NCBI GenBank assembly: GCA_947587115.1
Contig: CANPXY010000039.1
Coordinates: 1 to 10,394, forward strand
Direction: 5' to 3'
From: an uncultured Bacilli bacterium
Lineage (GTDB): Bacteria; Bacillota_I; Bacilli_A; RF39; UBA660
Length of the DNA: 10,394 nt
This document shows positions 4,741 through 10,394 of this stretch, in pieces. The position numbers and the translations under genes are program-made. Within the stretch, counting starts at the first letter, position 1. Each line of letters begins with the position of its first letter. The notes below the pieces were generated by a model. The model was not told the origin of the DNA. It saw nothing but the letters and a program-made list of their open reading frames with translations, and searched no databases.

Positions 4741-5739
4741 ATGATTATCAAAAATAGAAAGGACTTTGAAACCTATATTTTACAATCACTTGGAGAACCC
4801 GTCATTAAAGTCAATCTCGCTAAAGAGCAAGTGCAAAACGCCATCGATGACGCTGTAATCACTTTTCAACAATACCACCATGAAGGGGCTATTAGATGCT
4901 ATCTGAAACAAATCATCACACCTTCAATTTTACGGGTAAAAGAAAATTTCGATCCTAAAGATTTTGACGGCGGGAAAATCGAGGGTTTAGAGAGTAAAAC
5001 ATCCGCCGATTTGGTAAGCTATCATCCTGAGGGGCGAAATATCTCTAAAGACAAAATTCTTTATATTCAACAAATTAAAGGAAACGGCTTTAAGGCGGGA
5101 GAAAAGATTTGCCTAAACGGAGATAACAAAAAAACTTTAACGCTTTTATCTGATCCTAAAAAGTTTTTTGAAATCGGTATCATTGACGACCATAGAATCA
5201 AAGTCCCTGATTGGATTATCGGTGTCACCGATATTATTCAATATGGGCAAGATTCCTCAAGCGAAAACCTTTTTGATCTTCAGTATCAAATCCGCTTAAA
5301 CGACTTCTTGGCTTATGATACGTTTCACACGGGTGATTTGGCGTATTTTGAGCAAGCCATGGAGCATATTGATCTTTTGAATTTCGAATTAAACCCGAAA
5401 ATCTACTTTCAATTTTCTCAATACGAAGGTTATCTTTACCCGACTGTTCGGTGGGGATTTGACTTTGAGGTTGGGCAATACATGATCATTGAATGCATTC
5501 GTGCCCTTGATCCTTCAAAAGCCTCTATGATTTGGAATGATCCGTGGCTTAAAAAATACGCCGTTGCCTTAGCCAAAAAGCAATGGGGCACAAACCTTTC
5601 GAAATTTAACAACATTCAATTGCCTGGCGGTATCTCTTACAGTGGGGCGGAAATTTTGTCTCAAGCCAACCAAGAAATTGATAAACTCGATGAACAGCTT
5701 TTGAATTTTTTCCCCGTTTCCACTTTTAGGATGGCATAA
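4741..5739 (+). CDS. 13: T4 gp13-like neck (head-completion) protein
   Basis: The 332-residue product belongs to the gp13 neck-protein family of T4-type myoviruses. These proteins close the filled capsid and join the tail. The N-terminus has the family signature of LGxPVIxVN followed by a helix (residues 17-48: PVIKVNLAKEQVQNAIDDAV, then FQQYHHEG). The middle DWIIGVTDI (157-165) and NLFDLQYQIRLNDF (176-189) match, and the C-terminus carries the hallmark QWGTNLSKFNNIQLPGGISY (281-300) plus IDKLDEQL. From memory, many homologues have about 250-310 residues; the excess lies mostly at residues 64-148, an inserted segment between the first and second conserved blocks. Only a weak AAGG lies 12 nt before the ATG. 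Its usual partners (gp14, tail sheath) are not next to it; both neighbours run on the other strand. Glutamine is CAA in 19 of 21 cases. Confidence 0.9.
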   Translation: MIIKNRKDFETYILQSLGEPVIKVNLAKEQVQNAIDDAVITFQQYHHEGAIRCYLKQIITPSILRVKENFDPKDFDGGKIEGLESKTSADLVSYHPEGRNISKDKILYIQQIKGNGFKAGEKICLNGDNKKTLTLLSDPKKFFEIGIIDDHRIKVPDWIIGVTDIIQYGQDSSSENLFDLQYQIRLNDFLAYDTFHTGDLAYFEQAMEHIDLLNFELNPKIYFQFSQYEGYLYPTVRWGFDFEVGQYMIIECIRALDPSKASMIWNDPWLKKYAVALAKKQWGTNLSKFNNIQLPGGISYSGAEILSQANQEIDKLDEQLLNFFPVSTFRMA

Positions 5740-5742
5740 AAG

Positions 5743-5767
5743 AACCTATGCATTTTTTGCACAGGTT
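5743..5767 (-). terminator. Hairpin terminator for the ardC operon
   Basis: AACCT-a-TGCA (5743-5752) pairs with TGCA-c-AGGTT (5758-5767) around five T's, with one internal mismatch. Reading minus, CTTTTA follows, as expected after the gene ending at 5799. Reading plus, it is followed by GAAAAAA, so it is a poorer terminator for the neck gene. Confidence 0.5.
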
Positions 5768-5798
5768 GAAAAAATCCTCGCAAATGGCTTAAAAAGGC

Positions 5799-6293
5799 TT
5801 AATTTAAGACTCTTTTCTTTTTCTTGGGGTTTATACCTAATTCCTCGTCAAATCCCGTCAAATCGCCATTAAATTCGTTTTCCACAGGGTAAGATAAATC
5901 TCCTTCTAAAATATTTTTCATCTCCAGACTTTTTTCCTCAAGAGCTTTATCAAGGGAATATTCATCCGTATCTCTTATAGCGGATTCCGCTTTTTCATAT
6001 TCCGCATTGACTGCGTTAATAGTGTCTTTCAAAAGTGTCTCACAAGCGTCTTCACAAAGATCAAAATTGTTTCCAAAGTAACAGACCAAGTGACGGTTGA
6101 CTACACCGACAAAATAAGAAAAACTTTTAAAAACGGTTGATTCCTCAAGGTATATGGCTACTTTTTCTTCTAATTGATAGATGGTGTAACTTAATCCGCT
6201 TTCGTGAACCTCACGCATGATGATGCCATACTTTTCACAGGCATCCAAAATTTCTAATTGATGGTTAAAAATTTTCGCTTTTTGATCTGTCAT
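5799..6293 (-). CDS. Hypothetical acidic protein downstream of ardC
   Basis: The 164-residue product has no recognised family. Residues 1-75 read as a small alpha/beta domain with a hydrophobic stretch (FSYFVGVVNRHLVCYFGNNF). Residues 76-120 are helical and charged. The last 45 residues are acidic (GDLTGFDEELG) and end in a basic cluster, NPKKKKRVLN. The two segments of opposite charge would suit a DNA-mimic or nucleic-acid-binding role, but nothing proves this. ATG at 6293 lies 8 nt after the upstream stop with only AAAAAGTAAA before it, so translation may depend on coupling. It is the last gene of the ardC operon, before the hairpin at 5743-5767. Confidence 0.7.
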   Translation of the reverse strand: MTDQKAKIFNHQLEILDACEKYGIIMREVHESGLSYTIYQLEEKVAIYLEESTVFKSFSYFVGVVNRHLVCYFGNNFDLCEDACETLLKDTINAVNAEYEKAESAIRDTDEYSLDKALEEKSLEMKNILEGDLSYPVENEFNGDLTGFDEELGINPKKKKRVLN

Positions 6294-6301
6294 TTTACTT
6301 T

Positions 6302-6691
6302 TTAGCCCTTTGACTTGAGAATTGAGTTCAATTGTGTCAATGACGCTTTCAATTCTTTTTTCAATTCGTCTTTGGTTTTGCCCATGGCATCTAGATAAGT
6401 CGTATCCGCATCGTTATCCAAAAGATAAAAGATTGACTCAATCATACTTTTCAATTCTTTTTGGGTAAAGCCCTTTTCGATTTGCCCCTCTCCCATATCA
6501 ACAAACGTGTTTTTTTCGGAATAAAATCCGCCCTTTTGCCCCAAAGCACTTTGGGTTAAAATACTTGCAAATAATTTCCCAAGCTCAGGATGGCTATTTC
6601 CTTTCACGCCTACAAATTTTGCCCGTGAATTAAGAAGTCGAAAAAAATTTTTCTTATGCTCGTCAAGCAACTTTAAAGTCGATTCGTCCAT
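6302..6691 (-). CDS. Hypothetical helical protein in the ardC operon
   Basis: The 129-residue product is not a recognised family. It looks mostly helical and charged, with a glycine-containing centre (ALGQKGGFYSEKNTFVDMGEGQ) that may be a loop, then two helices rich in Lys, Leu and Asp. The frame extends to a TTG at 6709, but that TTG is fused to GAGGAG, and the ATG at 6691 lies 10 nt after it, so 6691 is the start. It overlaps the end of the ArdC-like gene by 29 nt, implying coupled translation. A protein this closely bound to an antirestriction gene may be an accessory or a second anti-defence factor; this is inference. Confidence 0.7.
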   Translation of the reverse strand: MDESTLKLLDEHKKNFFRLLNSRAKFVGVKGNSHPELGKLFASILTQSALGQKGGFYSEKNTFVDMGEGQIEKGFTQKELKSMIESIFYLLDNDADTTYLDAMGKTKDELKKELKASLTQLNSILKSKG

Positions 6692-7742
6692 TTTTATAAA
6701 ACTCCTCAAAAACTTTAATTAAAGATGTAATTTCAGGGGCAATTTCAAGTAAAAACTTTTCTTTGGCAAAACGATCTGCCTCGCTTGGTGTCAAAGACTT
6801 TTTGCGAGCTTGTTTTGCCCTGCCGTAAAAATACCTTTCAAACCAATTGCCGGCATATTGAAAATACTCATCGTAGCGAGTCGGATCGTCACAAACATAT
6901 CCGTAAACGGAATACTCGAAAAGTATCGATGCAATATCGACAATAATTTCTTCTTTACAATAGAAATTATGAAATTTGTAAGAACCTTTATCATAGTCTT
7001 CATGATAAGGTCTTCTTTTCATTCCATGGTAGCAATCGAATACATGGTGACGCAATGCGTGCCCAAATTCGTGCAAGGCTATCTGGTAGTATTGGAATGA
7101 ACTCTTACATTGATTAAATTCGGGAAAATAGATTTCGGTTTTCTTTACCCCCTTTTCGTCAAAAAGGGTTTTGGGATTGTTGCATCCTTCGTAAACGTCA
7201 AAATACTTTCCAAAATTTTTGAACATTCTATCTAAACCCTTATCTCTATTATCGTTGCACCTAATCGGGCTTTTCCGTTCTTTTTTATAGAGACCTTCTA
7301 TGCCATCGCATTGCTCGGCGTTGAAAAGATAGATTTGATTTTTTCTTTTTGATTCTTTTATTTGTTTAAATTGATAGTGATTTTTTTCCTTGGTTTTCTT
7401 GTCCTTTTTCCAAATCCACAATTCATTTAAAGCCACCATAGCTTTTTGCCCTGATTTGGCTTTTACCCCTAAATTTTTCATTACAGCTTTAGGAATCCAA
7501 AGATTTTTCGTAAAGTGGCATGTTTCCATCACAGACTCAAAAACTCTCTTGCCTTCAGCTGATGTTTCAATGTAGTATTCTCCTGATTCATCTAAGATGG
7601 CTTTTGGAGTCATATTTTTCCGAAAATAACCATTATCATCGACATTAATCATTTCCGAGTATGACGCACTTTTTTCCGAAATGTAGTCAACAATCTTATT
7701 ATAGATGTCGGTTAGTACTTCATCGGTTAAAACATTACTCAC
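6663..7742 (-). CDS. ardC: ArdC-like antirestriction protein (ssDNA-binding domain plus zincin metallopeptidase)
   Basis: The 359-residue product has the two-domain layout of ArdC proteins, known from conjugative plasmids for protecting incoming DNA from type I restriction. The N-terminal domain (about 5-155) has the opening helix LTDIYNKIVDYI, the LWIPKAVMKNLGVKAKSGQK block (81-100), equivalent to the family's W...ELGxxVRKGEK, and YLFNAEQCDGI (138-148), equivalent to VFNAEQxxGL. The C-terminal domain has the zinc motif HEFGH (224-228), a later EEIIVDIAS helix (264-272) supplying the third ligand Glu, and YAGNWFERYF (296-305), where the family has YIxxWL. All catalytic residues appear intact. 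GTG at 7742 is preceded by AAGGA with 8-nt spacing. The gene leads a three-gene operon. Longer than plasmid ArdC (roughly 300 residues), the excess lies in the linker around 155-210. Confidence 0.85.
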   Translation of the reverse strand: MSNVLTDEVLTDIYNKIVDYISEKSASYSEMINVDDNGYFRKNMTPKAILDESGEYYIETSAEGKRVFESVMETCHFTKNLWIPKAVMKNLGVKAKSGQKAMVALNELWIWKKDKKTKEKNHYQFKQIKESKRKNQIYLFNAEQCDGIEGLYKKERKSPIRCNDNRDKGLDRMFKNFGKYFDVYEGCNNPKTLFDEKGVKKTEIYFPEFNQCKSSFQYYQIALHEFGHALRHHVFDCYHGMKRRPYHEDYDKGSYKFHNFYCKEEIIVDIASILFEYSVYGYVCDDPTRYDEYFQYAGNWFERYFYGRAKQARKKSLTPSEADRFAKEKFLLEIAPEITSLIKVFEEFYKNGRIDFKVA

Positions 7743-7779
7743 TTTCTTTTTCCTTCAATCCCGAAACTTTCTAAAAACA

Positions 7780-7788
7780 ATAATACCA
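7780..7788 (-). promoter_or_regulatory. Extended -10 promoter for the ardC operon
   Basis: On the minus strand TGG-TATTAT (7788-7780) is an extended -10 (TGn followed by a 5-of-6 match to TATAAT). No good -35 is seen, which extended -10 promoters tolerate. A start near 7773 would give a leader of about 30 nt holding AAGGA before the GTG at 7742. Confidence 0.5.
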
Positions 7789-7862
7789 CAGATTTTTTGA
7801 GTAATTCCTAAAATATTTACGAAAATTAGCTAAATTTTTGATTTTATTGAAAAAGATTTTTC

Positions 7863-7878
7863 TTAGGGATTATCCTAA
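7863..7878. promoter_or_regulatory. Short inverted repeat upstream of the nrdG promoter
   Basis: TTAGG (7863-7867) and CCTAA (7874-7878) form an inverted repeat with a 6-nt centre, 11 bp before the -35 of nrdG and in the gap shared with the ardC promoter. It could be an operator. It does not match the FNR or NrdR box consensus as I remember them. The rest of the 214-bp gap is AT-rich. Confidence 0.2.
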
Positions 7879-7889
7879 TAAAAAGAGCC

Positions 7890-7918
7890 TTGACAAAAGA
7901 AAAAAGAGTGATTAAAAT
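7890..7918 (+). promoter_or_regulatory. Sigma70 promoter of nrdG
   Basis: TTGACA (7890-7895), a 17-bp spacer and TAAAAT (7913-7918) form a near-consensus host sigma70 promoter. It places transcription start near 7925, 32 nt before the ATG. The flanks (C before TTGACA, TTAAAATA around the -10, AAAAAGAG in the spacer) are shared with the tRNA promoter at 8529, pointing to a recurring early promoter of this phage. Confidence 0.82.
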
Positions 7919-7956
7919 AGAAAATTCCGTCTCGAAAAGATTAAAAGCAAAAAAAG

Positions 7957-8532
7957 ATGAAAGTAAGCGGTTATTCGAATTGTACTTTGGCTAACGGTGA
8001 AGGGGCTAGAGTGGAACTTTATGTATCGGGGTGCTCCTTGCATTGTAAAGGGTGTTTTAGTAAAGAGGCGTGGGATTTCAACTACGGGGTTGAATTTACT
8101 CCTGAGTTTGAGGAAAAAGTTTTAAAAGATATTTCTGAAAAGTATTGTGATGGAATTTCCATTTTAGGAGGTGATCCTCTCGAAAAAGAAAATTTACCCA
8201 CAATCAAAAAGCTTTTGAGAAAAATAAAAGAAAAATATCCTGAAAAAACCGTTTGGCTTTGGACGGGGAGGAAAAAATCCGAGGTTATTCAAGACAAAGA
8301 ACTTTTAGCTTTAACTGACGTGATTAAAAGTGGTGCTTTTGTTGAAAAGCTAAAATGCAACGGAAAGTATTTTGGTAGTTCTAATCAGGAAATATGGTAC
8401 TCAAAAACCTTAGCACCGTATGAGGATAAGGATAAATTCAATGAGCACGCCATTAAAACCGTAGTCGTTGAAAAAGTTGAAAGAAGTAGTCTTAAAAATG
8501 AATGTTTGGACGATCAGTGTTGCTCGGCTTGA
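7957..8532 (+). CDS. nrdG: NrdG, anaerobic ribonucleotide reductase activating protein (radical SAM)
   Basis: The 191-residue radical-SAM enzyme installs the glycyl radical on the class III ribonucleotide reductase NrdD, allowing dNTP synthesis without oxygen. The 4Fe-4S cluster site CSLHCKGC (C26, C30, C33) follows LYVSG. ILGGDPL (69-75), the SAM-binding GGDP, VWLWTGR (99-105) and FGSSNQ (139-144) match the family in order. T4 NrdG and its relatives are about 155 residues; this one has about 40 more at the C-terminus (from residue 150), ending in CLDDQCCSA with three cysteines in the last nine residues. No nrdD is in the window. A strong sigma70 promoter lies upstream, but the ribosome-binding site is poor (AAAAAAAG). 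The stop codon lies inside the -35 of the tRNA promoter. Confidence 0.92.
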   Translation: MKVSGYSNCTLANGEGARVELYVSGCSLHCKGCFSKEAWDFNYGVEFTPEFEEKVLKDISEKYCDGISILGGDPLEKENLPTIKKLLRKIKEKYPEKTVWLWTGRKKSEVIQDKELLALTDVIKSGAFVEKLKCNGKYFGSSNQEIWYSKTLAPYEDKDKFNEHAIKTVVVEKVERSSLKNECLDDQCCSA

Positions 8533-8557
8533 CAAACGGGCAAAAAGAGGTTAAAAT
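8529..8557 (+). promoter_or_regulatory. Sigma70 promoter of the tRNA-Gln gene
   Basis: TTGACA (8529-8534), a 17-bp spacer and TAAAAT (8552-8557). The TGA within the -35 is the stop codon of nrdG. Start would fall about 6-9 nt after the -10, at 8563-8566, which is the first base of the tRNA. The layout is the same as the nrdG promoter. Confidence 0.82.
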
Positions 8558-8562
8558 AATTC
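8542..8562. repeat. 21-nt direct repeat flanking the tRNA, copy 1
   Basis: This segment, covering most of the promoter spacer and the -10, recurs at 8652-8672 with 19 of 21 identical bases (shared core AAAAAGAGGTT then AAAT). The differences are at the 12th and 18th bases. The two copies bracket the tRNA 110 bp apart. Confidence 0.75.
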
Positions 8563-8565
8563 ATT

Positions 8566-8642
8566 AGGAAAGTCGCCAAGCTGGTTAAGGCACAGGATTT
8601 TGATTCCTGCATACGAACGTTCGAATCGTTCCTTTCCTGCCA
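8566..8642 (+). tRNA. trnQ: tRNA-Gln (anticodon UUG)
   Basis: A complete 77-nt cloverleaf with encoded CCA. The acceptor AGGAAAG (8566-8572) pairs with CTTTCCT (8632-8638), with discriminator G8639 and CCA at 8640-8642. The D stem is GCC/GGC (8575-8577, 8589-8591). The anticodon stem CAGGA/TCCTG encloses TTTTGAT with anticodon TTG at 8600-8602. The T stem GAACG/CGTTC (8615-8619, 8627-8631) has the canonical TTCGAAT loop. The D arm and anticodon loop (TCGCCAAGC, GGTTAAGGCA, TTTTGAT) match the proteobacterial tRNA-Gln. It reads CAA, by far the preferred Gln codon in the neck gene here. It has its own promoter and terminator. Confidence 0.97.
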
Positions 8643-8651
8643 AAATTTCTT

Positions 8652-8672
8652 AAAAAGAGGTTGAAATATTTC
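8652..8672. repeat. 21-nt direct repeat flanking the tRNA, copy 2
   Basis: 19 of 21 bases match 8542-8562. This copy provides the 5' arm of the terminator hairpin. It has no -35 at the right distance, so it is not a second promoter as it stands. Confidence 0.75.
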
Positions 8673-8693
8673 TTTCAACCTCTTTTTTTTTTT
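8656..8693. terminator. Strong intrinsic terminator after tRNA-Gln, probably bidirectional
   Basis: AGAGGTTGAAA (8656-8666) pairs perfectly with TTTCAACCTCT (8673-8683) around a 6-nt loop, followed by an 11-T run (8683-8693) on the plus strand. On the minus strand the stem is followed by TTTT, so it can also end the spike gene whose stop is at 8698. Confidence 0.9.
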
Positions 8694-8697
8694 GCTT

Positions 8698-10394
8698 TTA
8701 GCAACTTGCAATTTTCACGTTTCTATCAAAAAGAATAAACCCGCTTGCGTAATGGCTTATTCTACCGCCTTTTGGAATGTTGATTGCTGTAGTGTGCATG
8801 GTGAGTCTTTGTTTTCTTTGCTTGGTTCTTGAACACGAAAGGTGCAACCAAGGACGCCGACCATATTCGAAAATCGTCTGATCAAGAGGAACTCTTTGAT
8901 AGACTTTTTGAATAAGCTCGTAGCTTTGCCGATCTGTTAATTTCGGGCATTGAATATCGACAGCCTCGCCTCGGCAATGCTGAGAGGTGTTTGACCCACC
9001 TGCTCTCTTATTTCCTGCGACATCCCTATAGCCACTATTGATAAACCATTCTTTGTTGAATCCGCCGATTCCGCCAGGCAACAAATCAAGAATATTTTCC
9101 AAAACGTTGTTAGCCAAGTAACTTAAATTGGTGACAATGTCCATCGGAGTCATGCCGTTTGGACAGAATTTCAAGTGATACTTTTTCTCAAATCCGCCTG
9201 AGAAAAAGTTACCCAAAACAAAATGGGGGCTAATTCTTGTGGATGCCGTATAACGGCGTGTATTGATAATATCGACAAATTCTTGCGGGATGTCTTTACA
9301 ATCGACTTTTTCCCCTACGGGTTGAACAGTTTCGCTTGGGGTGTATTGCGAGACGTCACTTTCAGAAGACACCGTATCAGTTGTTGTATAACCAGTTTTC
9401 ACTAGCGAGTCGTTGATAAGCATCTGTCCGCTTACCGAGTTGGCTTGTTCATCGAATTCAATCATCTGCTCGCCATGATCGGCGGGGGCGGATATGTCTA
9501 AAACGGGTATTGTGGGGTTTTTCGAGGTTCGTAAATCAATCGGAATCATTCCGTGCAACAAAGCTCGTAGCCCTTTGGGGGCAATACTTCCATAGAACGC
9601 TTTTTGCCCGTCTCCCGCCCCTTTCACTGCGGAATTGGCGTAACTGGATAAGGACGCTTGAGTACCGCTATTGAGCATAACCATCGCACCGTTTACACCC
9701 ACGTTTCCGCCAGCCGTCAAAGATGCAACTCCGCCACCTTCTAGGGCAAGATTGCCACCTGCTTGCACTTGGGCGTTACCGCCCGATTGAATATTAGTCA
9801 ATCCTGTTGCCAAAAGACTTAGAGAACCATCGGAAGTTACCTCAAAAGCACCCGCCTGAGCGTGGAAATAGCCACTTGCTTTTTGATCGTATGTGCCACC
9901 CGAATAGACTAAAATGTCGTTTGAAGAGTACAAATTAAGGTTATTGTCAGAAGTTACCCGAATATCGTTATCGCTTGTGACGTCTGTGAAATTGCCCCCA
10001 AAAACTCTTGTGGTATCGTCTCCACAAATATCCACAGTTTTCCCGCTTAAAAAAGCTCCTTTAGAGGCTACCACATTGGCGTTGCCACTTGCGTCCACAC
10101 AAATATTACTTTCACTTTTTTGATAGATTGAACTTTGGGCGGTAAGGAAAATCTGCCGATCGGAAACGATATTGGTATCTGTGCAACTAGTAAGATTGAC
10201 GTCATCGCTTTTTGATCGAATATTGATGGCTTTATCCGATTGCAGGTTAAGCCCTTTTGAACTCCATAGAGAAATAGCTCCTCCTGCGGAAAAATTCAAG
10301 TCCCCACCAGCTCCCACGTTCAAATTTCCGTGAGCTTTTAGAGTCGTTGAACCGTTGGTTTCAATATAGGCGTCTGACTCACAAAGCACTCTTA
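8698..10394 (-). CDS. Central-spike protein (gp5-like beta-helix) with C-terminal M15 peptidase, 5' end outside window
   Basis: The reading frame is open through the right edge, so the N-terminus is missing; at least 563 residues are visible (numbered from the in-frame GTG at 10389, probably not the true start). Residues 21-240 form some 27 tandem octads of the type xxLxLxSx (GNLNVGAG, GDLNFSAG, GAISLWSS, KGLNLQSD, KAINIRSK), the signature of the trimeric gp5/VgrG needle. A linker (240-365) follows. Residues 445-530 form an M15 zinc peptidase: SGYRDVAGN (452-460), SQHCRGEAVD (469-478, ligands H471 and D478), LDQTIFEYG (502-510) and WLHLS (514-518, ligand H516). It would pierce the outer membrane and cut peptidoglycan peptides during DNA entry, where T4 gp5 uses a lysozyme. 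The terminator at 8656-8683 follows the TAA. Confidence 0.88.
   Translation of the reverse strand, partial: RVLCESDAYIETNGSTTLKAHGNLNVGAGGDLNFSAGGAISLWSSKGLNLQSDKAINIRSKSDDVNLTSCTDTNIVSDRQIFLTAQSSIYQKSESNICVDASGNANVVASKGAFLSGKTVDICGDDTTRVFGGNFTDVTSDNDIRVTSDNNLNLYSSNDILVYSGGTYDQKASGYFHAQAGAFEVTSDGSLSLLATGLTNIQSGGNAQVQAGGNLALEGGGVASLTAGGNVGVNGAMVMLNSGTQASLSSYANSAVKGAGDGQKAFYGSIAPKGLRALLHGMIPIDLRTSKNPTIPVLDISAPADHGEQMIEFDEQANSVSGQMLINDSLVKTGYTTTDTVSSESDVSQYTPSETVQPVGEKVDCKDIPQEFVDIINTRRYTASTRISPHFVLGNFFSGGFEKKYHLKFCPNGMTPMDIVTNLSYLANNVLENILDLLPGGIGGFNKEWFINSGYRDVAGNKRAGGSNTSQHCRGEAVDIQCPKLTDRQSYELIQKVYQRVPLDQTIFEYGRRPWLHLSCSRTKQRKQRLTMHTTAINIPKGGRISHYASGFILFDRNVKIASC

Noticed and set aside
6791..7100. 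Frames of 70 residues (minus) and 96 residues (plus)
   Set aside because: Both lie inside the ArdC-like gene, whose domain motifs fix the real frame.
7390..7575. 61-residue plus-strand frame
   Set aside because: Antisense to the ArdC N-terminal domain with no initiation signal.
7849..7862. GAAAAAGATTTTTC palindrome as a terminator or operator
   Set aside because: A/T-only stem with a 2-nt centre in AT-rich intergenic DNA; easily produced by chance.
8514..8711. 65-residue minus-strand frame
   Set aside because: Runs through the antisense of the tRNA gene, both promoter and terminator; cannot be a real gene.
9223..10123. Plus-strand frames of 60 and 69 residues
   Set aside because: Antisense to the spike protein; no ribosome-binding sites.
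8698..10389. DNA-level tandem repeat or CRISPR-like array in the spike gene
   Set aside because: The periodicity (24 bp) is in the protein pattern only; codons and sequence differ from unit to unit, as expected for a beta-helix.

Overview
The window looks like part of the genome of a large, AT-rich tailed phage (myovirus) of a Gram-negative, probably proteobacterial, host. Three things support this. A T4 gp13-type neck protein sits next to a gp5-like central-spike protein with an eight-residue beta-helix repeat and a peptidoglycan peptidase domain. There are small tail-fibre-tip proteins. A phage NrdG and a phage-borne tRNA-Gln are driven by sigma70-like promoters. The tRNA-Gln body closely resembles the enterobacterial one. 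No integrase, transposase, rRNA or CRISPR array is visible.

Layout. (1) 1-1250: two small adhesin or fibre-tip-like genes, 135-575 (-) and 751-1206 (+). Two copies of an unusual perfect 11-bp stem-loop element with shared flanks and compensated arm changes bracket the first gene. (2) 1253-4604: a tightly packed six-gene minus-strand operon of unrecognised proteins. It is read from a promoter near 4650 and ends at a hairpin near 1228. Its first two products look like divergent copies of each other and carry traces of an ImmA/IrrE-like fold with a damaged active site. A small membrane protein and a small coiled-coil protein overlap in the middle. (3) 4741-5739: the neck protein gene, alone on the plus strand. 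(4) 5799-7742: a three-gene minus-strand operon led by an ArdC-like antirestriction protein (ssDNA-binding domain plus HEFGH zincin). (5) 7957-8532: nrdG on the plus strand, then a tRNA-Gln gene with its own promoter and a strong terminator. (6) 8698 to the window end: the C-terminal part of a spike protein ending in an M15-type peptidase, minus strand.

Together these are virion genes (tip, neck, spike) interleaved with accessory cassettes for host takeover: antirestriction, anaerobic nucleotide reduction, and codon supplementation (the neck gene uses CAA for 19 of 21 glutamines). The most unusual signals are the covarying stem-loop pair around the tip gene, the almost leaderless tRNA transcription unit with a 21-nt flanking repeat, the degenerate ImmA-like pair, and the spike-M15 fusion. 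All function calls come from reading motifs by eye; no database search was run.
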